Shown piece after piece: positions 23,809 to 38,969 of a stretch of DNA of 64,000 nt (its first letter is position 1; each line of letters starts with the position of its first letter). Both the position numbers and the translations under genes were made by a program. Below the pieces are notes generated by a model, which saw only the letters and a list, made by a program, of their open reading frames with translations, searched no databases and had not been told where the DNA came from. This stretch comes from Gymnorhina tibicen (taxonomy: Eukaryota; Chordata; Aves; Passeriformes; Artamidae): positions 1,221,855 to 1,285,854 of the forward strand of contig VXAZ01003887.1 in NCBI GenBank assembly GCA_013399875.1, given 5' to 3'.

Positions 23809-26800
23809 CCCACAGTATAATCAGAGTATAACCATTTAAGGGTGTTGTGAAATTGTGATCGGCTAAACAAAAGTTACTGTAATTACCCTTTCTGGACTCC
23901 AGGAACAACACAAGTGGTCAATCTGCAGGGCAAAGATTACACTAAAATTCAGTGTTTATTCTGCAGTTACAAGCAGTGCAATTTCATTTCTTGTCTCAAT
24001 CCCATCAGAGCTCAGGTTGAGGATATTTTGGATTGTTTTGTGTGAGTTCTCAAACAAACATGAAAACTTTGCCTCAGCTTCACTATGAAAGCATATGGAA
24101 TGATAGTTCAGGAGCAGTCTTGCTCTGGTTGAACATCTATAAAAAAACCCACCAATCCTAACTGTTGACTGAACTCCAATGGCAGGCTTTCCAGGCATTA
24201 TGCTAAGATTTTTTGGTAAATGTTGATGTTTTCTGGAACAAGTGGGGGAGGCTGTGTTACTGCCTCTAGATGCTTTTCAACCCAGGACCATCCCTTTTCT
24301 CTGCTTCAACTTCTGTCAGTGAAACAAATCTCTCAGTTAACATGTTAAAGAAGAAGCACGCATAGACACACACACAGGAATCACATTAGAAGAGGGACAT
24401 TATTTTCTTAAACCATACAGAAGACCAAAAACCAGACACCTGTTCCCTTTTAAAAACTTGTTATCTTTGCCCTACCACTTTCTAAGTGCTCTTCTGCTTC
24501 ACGGACAGCTTTAGGATACACAGTGCAACATGCAAAGTGCTTACAGAGAGTGTATCTGCGCTAAATTCTCCTCCCCAAAAATAAACGAAAAAGGAAGGTC
24601 TTCCTTGATGTCACTGGATGGCTGTGTGTGCATCTAGAAAATTCCCAGCACCACGTGAGACTTGGCTTGAAAGAAAAGGAGAGCAGCCAGCACAACCCAC
24701 AGGAGCTGTGACAGTCTTCTGTCAGAAAGAAGCACGGCTGCTGGAGGACATGAAGAAGAAACCATTTTCTGCATGCTGCTCTGGTGGAACAGGAGCATGG
24801 GATCAAGACTCTTTAGGGTGTCTTCCAGGGTTCAAGCCCATCTGTCCTTTTACTTCCCAAAGGTGCCCTACCAGGAGTCCACAGAAGAGTCTAAGGGGAG
24901 ACATATTCCAGCTCTTGAACTGAAGCAAGGCCCTGATGTGGCCAAAAAGCCCAAGACTCAAGGGGCCAGAAAGAGAGCAAGCAAGACTCTTCAGCTCTCA
25001 TCTCAGCCACTACAGCCAACGACTGAAAGATCCAGTGCTGCTGTCAGTTGTGGAAACTGCACCACGTATCTCAAACCAGTATGCAAAATGCAAAAGAGGT
25101 TGTTATGCTTAGCCTTGTTAGATATGGGACACTGAGCCAGAGACACAATAAGCCCAGTAAGTGATTTTTAGGCAAAGGACAGATTCAAAAATAGAATCCA
25201 AACCTCCCAAATTCCACTTCCATGCTCTATCCAAGACTCAGACTAAGAACACAGAATTTCCTTTTAAGCAAGCAATGAGCAAAACTAGGAACATTTTTCA
25301 GGATAAAACCTTTGCTGGATTCCTTACTTCTTACAGCATGGGATAAGCATATAAAAAAAGCTACACTTAAATACCGTCTACCTTATTTGTACTTACTGGA
25401 ACACAACATATTGTTTTCAAACTTCTGTTTTTTCATTTACTTCCAAGACAGACTCTTCATCTACCTGGAAGAGATTTCTCCCCAAAACCCATCAGTTAGT
25501 TTAAGCTGAGGGCCTTACAATATGAAGTCACTACTAAAGAGTAACTTCAAAACCTTTCGTTACTGTTAAGATAAATTTGTTTGGCTTGCCCATATTCTTG
25601 CAAAAACCGAAAGTAATTTCACTGAAAAACAGGAACTCTCACAAAAAATATTGAAAAGTACACTCCTTGTTAAAAAAAAAAAAAACACTGGAAAGGCAGA
25701 TTTGCTATATTTTCACTGCAACTGAGCTGACTTATAATTTACCAGCAGAAACAAATGTAATTTAAGGCAAAGCTTGCCAACTTTTTGCAAAGTTCTCTTT
25801 TAAGACAGTTATTTTTGTTTTTCCACAATCATGTAACAGAGCACGAATAACAAGGAAAACTGAAGTGACATCTGGTTAAGAAACCTTCTTGACTGTCAGG
25901 AGGTGTGAAGAGCTTTGTTAACTGTCTGTTCAGATGTGTCATTAGTCTTCCCATATACAGAGCAATCACGGGAAAGGAAATCATTGGAGCTCAGACCCCT
26001 TGGTTAGTGATTAATTTCCATCTTATGACACTTGGCATGCTGCTTCACTACCTCCTCCAAGCCAAAAGTCAATAGTGACTCCAATCAAAAACCAGCAAGG
26101 AAGGGTCAAAAAAAAATCTCTGGATTACATTTGTCTCCCAGGCAACAAGTGACTGAGGAGTGGTATAACAGCCCCCTGATCATCTCAGCACTTGGAGTGC
26201 TTTCAGACATCCCGACATGCCACCTCCTCCCAGGGCCAGGCACAGCCACCTCCCTCCTGTCAAACACAGGTTACAGCTTCTGCACTGATTCCTGGTTAAG
26301 GTGATTTAAAAAATGGGGAATGTCACTGCAAGTCCTCTTCATGTGGTCCAAGAGTAAACTACAGTTGAGGGTAAACTATTTCAGAGGTGCTAATAGAGAG
26401 AGAAACATATAGAGCTACCCCATGAAAGTTTATGACTGAATGCTTTATTTGAAAAAAAAAAAATCCTGAATATCTCTTATACTGAGAAGTTGCTACTCCT
26501 TTTTATGTCATCTAATATATGTGGAGATTGTGCTGCAATATTGTGTACTAACTCCCAATTTATTAAAAAATTTGCTCTCATATCTCAAATACACGATTCT
26601 GATTCCCTCCCAGCCACAAAATCAGTGCATTGCCATGAAAAGGTACATGATACACTCAATATTCAGTTATTTTTTAATTCCAATGGACTGCATATAAAAG
26701 TTTTTAAAATATTACTTTACACAACCTATTAGTACGTAAACAAAAATGCTTGGTAATTTTTCAGTAGAATTGAAAAAAATATTGAAATTTTAAAATAATT

Positions 26801-27000
26801 AAAATGCTGCTTGTCAGCTCTTTCAGTTGTTATAGTTGGGAATTAATAGCATTATGAACTAGTAAAACTCCTCATTATGAAGATTTTGCCTGCATATACC
26901 CCGCACACGCATCAGCTATTGTCTGCCCAAAGCTCAATTAAAAGAATTGTGTGTTGAGCTCTTTCCAAGACCAGTGGCTGGGGAAAGATGCAGAACCCAC

Positions 27001-27048
27001 TGTATTGGGTTTGCATGGCCAGATTTCAGTACCAAGGGGGCTAGGTCC
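27001..27048 (+). mobile_element. Possible terminal fragment of an avian LTR
   Basis: TGTATTGGGTTTGCATGGCC resembles the opening of a common bird LTR family as I remember it, and similarity seems to fade after about 48 bases. It is too short to classify; it may be a truncated solo LTR or chance. Confidence 0.35.
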
Positions 27049-30000
27049 ATCCATATAAAAATTTCAGGTAATGTTTATTTGGAGAATTTTATTCCTTGGT
27101 CATTTTAGCACAGACTTGAAAGGTGTTAGGAACACAACACCTTTTTCACAGAGTTGCTCTTTTCACTGCCATAAAAAACAAGTCTGGCCAAAACAAAGCT
27201 TTGGGAAGAGAGCGGATATAGAAACTGCAAAACATGGGCTCAGGGAGATGTTGGTATTTCCAAATTTTCCCTTCCAAAGCTCTGGTAATGTGTTCACTTT
27301 GAATCTTCACCAGGGAGGAGCAGCTCCAGGCACCCACATCTCTTGCAGCAGCATCACCACCGAGATAGTCCCCAAAGGAACAGAACCCTAATGGAAATCT
27401 GCCAAAAGGGAGATTTTTTCCTCCCTGGTGTCTTGCATGTGCCTGGCCCTTCTTTCTCAAGCCCATTTCAGTCATTTTCCTCAAAGAAAACTGTTTTTCT
27501 CACACAATTTGATGTAATTTACACTCATTAAGCTGGCACATGTGAAAGGTGTGACAAGCATCCAGAGAGCTGTGGCAAAGCAGGGGATGGATGTGGGGAG
27601 CCAGGAAGGGCAATGGGAGCTCTCCCCTTCTGCAGCAGGAGCCCTGGTGGCATCCTGATGTACCTCTTGAAACAGCACAATGAAAAAGGAAAATCAGGAC
27701 TCTGGCTGGACACAAAGCAGCTTGTAAGACAAATAGCAAAATCAGTATGCCATAGAGCAGGGGTAACAGGGGAGAGCTGGGGTGAGCTGGGCAGCAAGGC
27801 TGGCAGACAGCCCTGAGGGAAAGGCCAGGCTGTGCATGGGAAACCAGAGACATCAAGATGCTGGGCACCAACACAGGTGCTTGGAGGCTGGGAGGACAGA
27901 AACCAAAACAAGACACCCACCAGTGACTCCACAGCTCCACTCAGGCACCTAAGCTATGCCAGCAGGCTTTTAAAACAGCTGAGTTAAGGACCTTGCTACT
28001 CCCAAACAACAGCTGCCCACTGAATAGATCTGTATTTTACTTTTCCAGTATCAGATCAGGAGGGGATGAGTGGCCATGGCTAGGCTTTCCTGAACCAAAA
28101 TGATCAGCAATATGAATCAGGCAGCTACACAGACTGAAGGGGTGCAGATGTACACCATCTGAGAAACATGTCACATTGGCTTCAGTAACCATAAAAGCAA
28201 AGAGAAAAAGCAGAAATTTCATATTACTCAAAAAAGGGCATTTCCAACTAATATCTGCAGCCCCAAGCTATCACATACTGAAATCACATCACTGTGACAT
28301 CTGTCCCTGCCTAACTTGGTGTAGGTTGCTGCAGTCGTTAACACAGGACCTGTGAATATCATTAAGGACACCTTCTTCAGTGATGAGGAACCTTTCATTG
28401 TCAGTAATTCTCCATTAAAAGGTTTCCTCTCGTGGATGAAACCTACTGTTGTTACAACAGGTGACCTCTTTGCAAGTAATAGTGGAGAGATTACTGAGTA
28501 TTAAAGGTTCTTACTTTAAAGAAATATTTATCCTGAGCTCATTGGGTCCAGTTATGCTGCAACAGCAGGCTTGAAACAAACCTTTCACCTAGATTTGCCA
28601 CCAAGCTTATGCATGGGAATGCCCAACAGCTTCTGCAGGTCCAAGTGTTAAATACGAGCACAGAAGTGTTTCTATAGGTTCAAAAGAATTGTATGATAGA
28701 ACTATCCATGTCACCATACAATTTAAAACAACCACTTGAGTAACTACATCCAGGACCAGAATCTGAAAAAGATAATTGTTTTAGACCAGAAGCACATTTC
28801 TTAACTTCTATGTCTGTACCACATCTAATGTAGCAGCACAAAGCCATCAGCCACCTTATCACAGACACTGTTGTCACTGTTGACTGCTCACACCTGTGCA
28901 GGAAGCCTCTGGGGGTGGTGAGAGCACACCCAAGGCTGCCAGGCAGCAAGGACCTGCACAAGCACCCAAGAGAACAAGGCACGATGGAAGAGCCTACCCA
29001 CAAAAGGAGCAGGGTATTTCACTCACCACCTGACACTGCAGTCACCCAGAAGATAGAGCAATTCTGGAAACCTTGACTAAAACAAGTTTCTGGTTGGTTC
29101 CCAAGAACAGCAAACCAACATCAGGAATTCCTCCTAAACACAAATTCCCCTTTTCTTGATCTATGAAAAAATGTATTTAACAAGAAGAGTGAGGTGTTTT
29201 CATGAGGAAACGGAGAAGCAGAAGGAAGGCAAGTAAAATACTTTCCGAGTTGCACCTTATGACACCCTGTCTTCAGCTCTGAAATACAGCGAGAGGAACA
29301 CAATCATCACTCCAAAATCCACCTCAGGAAAGAATGACTTGCTTAAATAATTTTCTTGTACTAAGCAAAGAAACCTGCCAAGTAACTTCAAAGCCATCCC
29401 ACAATACAACATAGATTACACATCTTTCACTAAATATATCTCTACTCTTGATGGTTTGCAAGTGTTGTGCTGGCACTATGGGAAAGAAGTGGTTCATGAT
29501 TGCAAAATTCCCCAAGACTAGAAAACTAAGTCTTTTGTGACCACTGATGCTGTGTTGAATCAGCACTACAACAGCAAGGGCAGAGATGTTTTTCAATATC
29601 CAAGGAGAGAGAACCTGTGCAACCAGGAACACTGCTCAAAGGCCAGCTCTATGCCATTCACTTGCAGACAGCGATGACAAGAAGAATATGCCTTACTTTT
29701 TTAGTTCAATTACCCATCCCTCACGTTAGTATCATGGTCCTCCAAATGAAGGGTATCACTGCTAAAATAGAACCAACTCAGAAATGTAGTTCCTTCATTT
29801 ACATGAGGCAGAATTAGCATACTAGTATCAAAACTTCGAAAATCTATTACAAAACAAATTTTAAACTATTTGTCCGGCAAGTGCTCAGGAAGATTCAAGA
29901 TTACATGCCAGAGTTGGTCTGCTGGTTTGTTTAAAACTATTGCTTATCTTTACTCATTGGTATTTCAAGTTATCAATAAAGACATAATGTTGCTTGCTTT

Positions 30001-30194
30001 GCTCTCCAACATAGATTCTCGAGTTTTAAGTAGTTTTTCAGCGGTGGTCACAGATAATACTAAAACTTTATCCTCTACAACAGCTTGCATATACCTTGCA
30101 TAAGTCTGGTGGGTTCTCTAGTTACCCCTTTTTTTAAACAATTGAACTTATTCGCAGAAACACACAAAGCATTGAATCATCTGAGGTCAGCTAG

Positions 30195-30257
30195 GTTTTT
30201 TCTGGGTTTTTTTTTTTTGTTTGGTTTGGTTTTTGCTTTTGTTTTGTTTTTGTTTTT
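30195..30257. repeat. T-rich GTTTT low-complexity tract
   Basis: Poly-T interrupted by G, repeated GTTTGGTTTGG and GTTTTGTTTTTG units, with no recognisable element attached. Confidence 0.8.
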
Positions 30258-33200
30258 AAATTAAGAAGTACAACAGCTAAGGCATTCTTAAAGAAAGAAA
30301 AACAAAGCCATTGCCAACGACTCCTATTATTACAGAACACATTCTTCAGATTCACTGCAATCTTACATAAAAATTACAAATAACTATTCATGCAGTTTAA
30401 GGACAGATTTTCTTCATTCTCTTAACATTTCTAGCACAGACCAGTGAAATTCTCTACATTCAGCTTTAAAGAACTGCGCTACAGACCTTGACTGCATTTT
30501 AATGACAGTGACAACTGCTTACTAAGCTTTTAATTTTAATAAAAATCCCCCTGACCTACGAACTTAAGAGAGCTAGAAATTTCCCCTGCTCTTGCAAGGA
30601 AAGTTTGGCAATGTTAGGTGACAGCTTGACACCACGCTGAAGTAAATCTGAAGTAGTATCTGCATGCAGATACATAACAAAACCCTCACAAACATTTCTC
30701 CTGCATGTTTTCAACTTCTTCTGTAAATCGGCAGTCACAGCTCAGCTCAAGCACAAAGGTGAAGAAGCGTGAAGAGACTAGCTAAAACACAATTACATGA
30801 CTATAAACATATGCTCATCTAATGCATGAAATTGAAGTTTTGATGGGAAAGCTTGCTGGAGTACAGTGTTCAACCCAAGTAAGCCAGTTGCATCAAAAAA
30901 TCATCAGCATTTCTCAAGAAAACAAAAGGTTGGGGCTTTTTAAATCATATCTTGCTCCAAGTAAAAACATTCATTACTTCAAATCATGCAAGTCCAAGTC
31001 TTTGTTTTCACACTCGTCTCTTGGTATTTTAGCTCACTTGCTCAGTGAGCTACCCAAGACACCAACCCAGCCATCAACCTTTTAATCCCCTGATCTGACT
31101 TTATGAAAGTGGCCTGGTTCTTCCCCAAGTGATGCAGCCGCATGAACCACCTCCATGTTTCTGCTGTTCTTCCAGTCACAAAATGGGCACTGTCTTCTGA
31201 CTGGAGAGGCTGGGTGGATATATTACTTCCCTGAGAATGGAAGTATGGTTAGAGATGAAAAGGACTACTTTGTCTCAAAATGAAGTAAGACAAAAAGGAA
31301 GCCAAGCATACAAATAAACAATGATACAGGAATAACGAGGCCAGATCAGCACTGAGAAGTAACAGCTGAGAAAAGGGAGGGCCATGGTAATCCGTAGTCA
31401 AAAAAACACAACCTATGTCAGAGGCAAGATGCAACACGTCCTGCAACACAAGAAAGTGCTACCAAAATGCACACTGTCCAGTGGTCTTCCAATATTAAAG
31501 GAGTTTACGTCTCACCAGAACAAGACATACCAGAAGTTTTCTTTGTACCTCTGGGCTTGCATGTGCTATCAGAGTAAAGGGCCCCATCCTCTGCAGCAGT
31601 GCCTTCGAGGCTGAGCCCCCCCCAACCTGCAGAGAGAGCCCCATTAGTAGTCACAGGCACAGGTCCTACGGCCTTGTCGATCTGCTACAGGTAGAGCAAA
31701 GAAACAGTGGGCACTGTACTGACTGCGTTTGCGTTTTACACAAATGAAGGAATTCACAGGCTTTTAAGCAATTTTTTACCTCAGCACTTCCCCTCGTGTA
31801 CAGAGAAGTTAGGAATGTCTTCTAGTGCGTGACCTAGACACCCAGCAAGTCTGAGCTGCAGCCAGAGACTGCCAACCCAAAGCATGTCTCCAGAGTCCAG
31901 GCTCCTGATCCTGCAAGGGGCACTTCAACACCAGGTCTGGAATGATTCTCTACCATTATTTCAATTACAGTGACCCAGTGCCCATGGGCACTGCTCCTCC
32001 AGCACATGTCCATTAGTACAGGTAAGCTCACACAAAATGACTGCCTACAGCCAGCAGTGGATCTCCTACACCACATTAGCTTCCCACTGCTCTCATCATA
32101 AAACGATTCCTCCAACAGGCTCAGAAGCTGTTGCATTACATCACCCAACTCCAAGAGTCATATTTAGCTTGTTAGATATCTCCTTGTTGAGTTTATATGC
32201 GAACCACCCTATAAAGCTATTAGGCTGCCGCACGGAAATCCTGCAAGCAGCTGAAGAAAGCAGTGTCATTGACTGCCCTTAAACAATGCCTGGCTCCTAT
32301 ATAAAGTAGATGTTGTTTCATGCCAGTACCTAGCAACCCCAGACGTTGCCCAAAGTCTCCCTAGGCTAGGCAATGCCCGGGCGCTGAAGAAGACGGGCTG
32401 AGACACTGCAAGGGTGGAACAAAGTGCAAGATCAAACAGACACAGGGAGACTGGGCTGGGAAAGCAGGAGAGCCCAGAAGACAAGCCTGTCAGCATGATG
32501 GGCCATCACAGGCATACTTGAGGGAGATTAGGCAGCAAGTAGCATTAATAATGCTGTTTCAGCCTATAGAATTTCTGTGTATACATGGAAAGTGTAATTA
32601 TCCCATCTCTATTGAAAAGAAAATTGAGAAGATGCAGAAATAAAAGAATAAAAAAGTCCTCAAGGTCACGTATAAAATCCAAGGCAAAAAGGAAAAAAAC
32701 CCCTGAGACTCCAGACCAACAACCCCATTTAGTGGGGTGCGCTAATTTCGTATTAGAGGTGCGCTCATTTAAATACCCACTGGTTATCCATGCCCTTCAT
32801 ACTATCTACATTATCTACAATTGGAAAAGACATAAATTGCCTTTTCTTACAAATATATAGTTACATCATAGATGAAAACCTAGGGACAATTTTAAAACAC
32901 AGCCATTCACACAACAGATATTAAAAAATTATTCAACACTTATATCTGTGCTAAAGGTATGCAGGTCACTTTTTTCGTCACTGTATTAATGACGAAATAA
33001 GCCAGTGAGTGACTTTCCAGAGGAAGGGGTTAACAGCTAGCAGAAATGTGTGAGAGGGAGTAGGTTGTACTAAATCCATTATCAGTGACAAACAAAAATA
33101 GAAATAAGGAAGACCTGACAAAAGCTAATGGATTTGCACCATTTCCCCTGTAACTGTTTATTTAATGTACAGTTTTTCCTTGCTTAGTATTTAATATTGG

Positions 33201-36200
33201 TGTGCACGATGTACCGAGGAAGACCAGGCACTTTGATAAACGGTTTGAGAGGCTCCCTGGATGTGGGGTTTTCAACTGTTCCTGGGCTCTTTACAGAAAC
33301 AAAGCTGTGCTCCATCCCAAGCCCCACTCAGCAGCCTCAGCAGATCCCTGTCACCTCCAGCAGGCACACACTGAAGAATAACCATCCTCCTGCAACAGAG
33401 ACCTCAGTGCTACCCACATCCATCAACACACACATTACTTCAGCTACTTACATACACATTCTACTCTGCTTGTGTCCCATGTCTATGCTAGGTTCAGAGA
33501 TACTTATTTTTTACTATCATTTCTCTTTCCTCCTCCTCTTTCTCATGGCTGAATGAAGCCCCAGAAAGCAAAACAAAACCCCTCCCCATGCTGCAAACAT
33601 CCTCCAAAATGAAGCAACTCATGACTGCAGTGAAGTTTTCATCTCATTCACATAGCCTAAATCAGCAAAAACTCATCAGGGCAGGGCCTGGCTTCAGGAG
33701 CCTCAACAGCCCAAATGTCATAAGCTGAAACTTCATGGACTCAGAAAAATCTGGGACTTCACCACAACATGGCATTTTTGCAAGCAGCCTTCCACCCAAA
33801 CACCAGGTACTACCACAAGCCTCTGGAGAAATGCCTCGTAAATTAAACAGTAAGATCAATGGTTCTGCAATGAAGACAAACCAGGGAAAGACCAGTTTAG
33901 CTCTAGGAGCAAACCAGCCTCCTGCGGGGAGGTCAAAACCCAGCAGCTACAGTAAGCACACTCCCTCTTAAGACACTGGGCACCCTGGTGGGACTAGAAC
34001 TGCCGTGCCTGTGGGAGAGGACTTTCCTCACCTAGTGGGATTTGGCATCTCATTTTTACTGTAATCCAAACTGAGCAAGAAATCTCATCTGAGAGCCACA
34101 CCACTGAAACCTACACATGGCCAGACAGAGCAGCAGGCCCTCACTGGGACCATCTGCAGAGTCAGAGCACTACCACCTAAGCAATAACCTCTTCCTGTGT
34201 CTTCTGGAGTGCTGACCATAAAAGCCTTCCTGGGAGAGTCAAAAACACACCTCAGTTGCACCAGAGCCTTCCAACATAGGGAGGCTCCAATCTCAAGATG
34301 GTAAGGAAATTATATATGCAAGCAGAGGCAGGGAGCGGGCTGCTAACCTGTCTCCATTGACTGCCATGCCACAGGTCACTACAAGCACCCTCTCCCAGTC
34401 CTAGCTGTACCTTTGGTCTCCTCTGGCAGCAGTGCATGAGCATACAAAGCTTCTTCCCATGCCAGCTCCAGCCCTGGATGGCTGGAGACAGCCAGGGCCA
34501 TGGCATTACTATAAGCACAAACAGGAGATGCTGTGGCATGGGGGTTAAACACAGCGTTTCCACCCTGGCAGCAAGTACAGTCCCCTCACTCTCCCTGAAA
34601 GTGCCGGGCACCAGCCCCCATTGTGCCACAGCTGAGGAACCTGCACCCAGCCCCAGGAGATGAGCAGCCTGCCACGAAGGCAGGGAGGGAGAAACAAGTG
34701 AGAATTGTCCTTCTCAGCAGAAGCATGCAGTGGCAGGGGGTGAAAGAAAGCTACATTGTCAGGTCTCATCCAAATCATCCTCAAAGTGGAGTTAAGTTAA
34801 AAAGAACAATGCAGGAGCTTTTCACTGTGGGAGTCATTAATTGAGATGTACTTATATTTTCTCCCACTTTTACTTTAAGTCTGCTGCAGAAGCAAAGGCT
34901 TGTAAAAAGAGCAAGAAGATGAACTTGCTTAGTCTTCAAAGTTTAATTCACAATAAGCTTCATTAAAACTTTAAGAAGACTCCCTTTAATATTTATCTCC
35001 ACACAGCCATCTCAAAAATAGACTTGACAACTATAGGATTTTCTGTCTTGGGTTCTTTAGGTGACTGTATTTTTGCAAGCATGGCTACACAGGTTGCAAC
35101 TGGTAAAATGCTAAAAGTGGCAGACACAACAAAGCTTGGCATGGAAAACTTCTGCAGCATGAGCCACTTGATCAAGTGTATTTTAGAGTGGATAATGAGC
35201 ATCCCTGAGCACCTCCATCAGTAAAACAGATTTGAAATTGTGCAGATAGCTTATTATTAAACACAGGAAAGTGATTACATCAGAGAAATAATATCAGAAC
35301 TCTCTGCTGTGCAGAAAAGGAACATTTAAATCTACAATTTTTCCAAGGAAGCTAGCAAGTCCCCGATCAAAACCCACATCTTGGCAGGAATAGAATTCAC
35401 AGGTTTCTTCATGTTATTTCCTGGGCAGACTAGTTCTACATTAGCAGAACAATAATCAAAGTCTAAATACTTAACAAATCCTGACTCAAGATAAATTATT
35501 CCTCTGTTTAAAAGTCTACCTCATTTTTCCATGAGGTAGATGCCATTCCAAATCCCACAATGATTTTGCTATTTCATAGAAACAGTAAAGAAAAAGTGAG
35601 TTTCCTCAAATTCACAGGAGAGAATCAAAAGTCGTATGACAGAGGCAGCAGCAGAGAGCCAGACTGCAAACTCACTGAAACAGACCCAGCAGAAATAGGA
35701 ATGTCCCTCTTCAGGGCGCTCTAAGCTGGTAGCAAACAGGATGTGAGCATCAGTCACTGTGTGCAGATAAGAGGTTATTCAGAATAGCAAGTTCAGGCAC
35801 AGACTGGGCCTTTTACCCAGTAAGGAAAGAGTGGGAGGAAGGAGGGGGGTAAAAAACAGCTTTCAACCTACACACCACAGCCCTGCCTATTAGGGTTTTC
35901 CCTGGCTTCTTTTTAACTGAATTATCTCACAACCAGTCATTTTTCATTTTCAGGTGCGATGTTCACAGGACGCCCCCATGAAATAGGAAGCCTGTGTGTG
36001 CTTGCAGTGTACTGAAGGAAGAAATGACAGGCTCCTCAGGAAAATGAGACACTGGACAACCTCAGCAGCACCAGCAGCCCCGGGAAGGGGACTGGGGCAC
36101 TTGCTGAAAGACACACCATCTACAGAAAGAAGGATTTATGCTTGGCTTGAACAGAACAAGAAAGAAACAGAGTTTGGAGTAGGTGAGGGGAAAAGAAGTT

Positions 36201-37652
36201 GGATGGAGTCTAGAAACTTCTGGAAAAAAAGCTGTGTCAACTTCTACATGGGGTTAAGTCACCATCTTCACCTCCCACTTCTTGGTGTTTACTAGGAAGC
36301 TGTTACTCATTCTGATCATTGCATACAAAAAGGCTGTTGATCAATATTGCACAAGGGTGATTAGTGATCAGTGATTAAACATCAGTGCATGAATTTACCT
36401 GACTTAACATGCCTGGAGTGGAAGGAAACAGGGAGAAACACTTTCTGAGCAGACTCCGGTAATGAAAATCGACAACTTGCCCAACATCAGATGATGATGT
36501 TGTGAGGAGTTCAGAAGTAACAAGGAAGACGTATGATATTCTCAGAAGGTTAAAAAGTTGTTTTCTTCCAAATTATTCATGATCAAATATGCCTTTGAAC
36601 AGATCTACAATCTAAAGGAAGAGAAAATCTCATTTAGGGATGCCAAAGCAAGGCTAGTTTGATGACACAGGTGTCATGCAACCAGGCCTGCTGTGACCTG
36701 AGTCACTGCTCCAGGTCTCCTGTGATCTTTTTCTTGATCGGTTTCACACAGGAAGCCTTCATATCTGACACACCAAAAATAGCATATGGTTTACAAATGA
36801 AAATCCTGCTTCAAAAAAAGGCTGCAACTTTTTTCTTTTTCAAAATGCAAATGCGCTTTCAGTACAGTGCAACGACAACTGAAAAAGCACTTGCCCCCGC
36901 ATTCCTCAGACAGACGTTTATGATCAGTTACATTTAGAAACGATGCAGGTAGGAAAAAAAAAGAGAACTAAGGTGGGGGTGGGGGGGGAACGACACCCAC
37001 AAAAATAGCAATTGGAATTGAATAGCTGAAGGTGAAAAGCAACCAAAAATAACATACAAACACCCCTACAGAGAAAAATGCATAGTGAGAAAATGAAGTC
37101 CAAACTGCTGAAGGCCCTATCCAAAGTTTGAACAAAAAGGAACGGACACCTTATATTGACTCCATTCATCCTACCAATACTGAAACACTTCAGCAGCAGT
37201 CATCTTACCTCTCAGAGTAGCACAATGCACCAAATCCTGCTGAAAACCAGTAACCAGCCCTTGAGCATGCTGGTGGTGTAAAAACTCACCATTGCTTGCC
37301 CCTGCAAGAGGAAGCCAGTCACACCAGCTCCAAAGCACCAGCCCATAAAAAGGGCTGGCTGCTCCAGAGGGTCCTTCTCTCTTCATAGTTGCACCCTATG
37401 ACCACAAATGCCGACATCTGCACTGTATGGCGAAGGACTTCTGTAATTACTGTGTTTTTCTTGCAAAAGACTCTCTCAGGCAATACTAAACACACCACCA
37501 ACAGAAGAGTTTGAAAGAAACTTGACAGATTACAGCTTTATTGCAACCTCCAGAATCTGGCTTTAATGTTGCTGATTCATAGCATTTTTAGCATGTTGGT
37601 ATTCTAGATGTTTCTATTAGAAAGTCATGAGATGCTGCAAAATCATGGGAGA

Positions 37653-37673
37653 GTGGGGGGGGGGGTTGGGGGG
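37653..37673 (+). repeat. G-rich run with quadruplex potential
   Basis: An 11-G run, TT, then 6 G. It can supply four or more GGG tracts with short loops. On the minus strand (FOXN3 sense) it is a C-rich run, so any quadruplex would form on the strand displaced by transcription or in antisense RNA. Confidence 0.6.
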
Positions 37674-38969
37674 CAAACCAAAACCTTTCCAGCTGTCTTT
37701 GTTTTTATAAAAGAGCCCGTAAAAGTTCTTAAAGGCTCTAAAATAAGGCACACAGCCTCTCCCTTCATTGCTGTAAATGACAACGTGATTTTTAAGCCAA
37801 TTTCATAACTTTTAAGATACAAATCTCTATATAAATAGCCTCCCACACCACTCTTATCATATCCATTCATATTATTACGCAAACACACCCTTAGATGCTA
37901 ACATTACTTGGTCTAACTTAAAAGCCATGGAACACAAACAGAAAATTTATTTGGGCAATTGCAAAATTCCCTTCCTTTCCAAACAAAAGCATGTCTTGGT
38001 ACAGAGTGCAAGACTGAACCTACACATGGCATGGACTGAAAAGCTGTTTAAACCACTCTAGAACTGTTTTAATGTTTCACCTGATGCCAAACAAGAAGAA
38101 TCAACAGATAGTCAAAATGAGAAAAAAAGCAAGTTTACTGATGAAGCAAATTCTTCCCCTTTTAAATGCATGTCTAAATTAAAGATTCAAAGTGCCAACA
38201 AGCTTGCTAACCCTGTTTTATAAATAGCAAGGGGAATAAATACAAGATGATGTGGCTCATAAGTGGGTAACTCTACCGTAATTAAGACATGGACTCTTGT
38301 CCCATCAGCCCAAGCCAGTCAAATGCATTTTTGGCATACTAGACACTACTGGAAGGTGAGTGCAACTTGAGTGCTGGTGAAAGAGCAGAAGGTGATTAGC
38401 AAAAGTGGTTAGATCATAAGCGTATTTACTTTGAAACTAAAATAATGCAAGAATTTTAGCTGGCGGGAGGAAGACATTTTCCTAGTCACAGAAGAAAAGG
38501 ATGAAAAAGCAAAACCCTTCCTACAATTTCATTGCTACAAATTAAAATCAAAGCTTTCTAAATGAAAATTTTATTTTTTTTCAAACAAGAATGACTGAAA
38601 ACCTTGTCTCTTAATGGAAAAGGTCATCATTACATTTCTGCTTTCCCAAATTCAGAAGTACTCAGCTCTAAAAACTAACAGCAAATGACACATCAAAGCA
38701 GACCTGCTAAGCCAAGAACAAGGAACTTTATTCCTCTGAACAAATGCAGCACTGCCCAAAAGGCAGTGAAATATTATGGGTGTTTTAGCAAAACTTGAAA
38801 CAACAAAAAATTAGTCAAAGTGGAGGTGTTTTACTAAATTTTAAATGCTGATTTGTTTTGGAAAAAACAAGAGAGATGGTTCAGGTTAGTTAAGACTCTA
38901 AATTAAGAGTCATCTGTTTAGACTAACTGGTAACCAGTTATGGCAACACATCTTTCCCAAGGAAACTTT

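Larger units (their letters stand above)
23212..38969 (-). other. FOXN3 intron 2, distal part
   Basis: About 15.8 kb of mostly unique AT-rich intron next to exon 3. The repeats listed separately (23754, 27001, 30195, 37653) are the only ones I recognised. A 14-bp perfect palindrome ATCAAATATTTGAT (23242-23255) sits 30-45 nt before the exon 3 acceptor. The bases around 23340-23400 are AT-rich and unique and could be conserved, which I cannot test. No other exon was seen. Confidence 0.75.
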
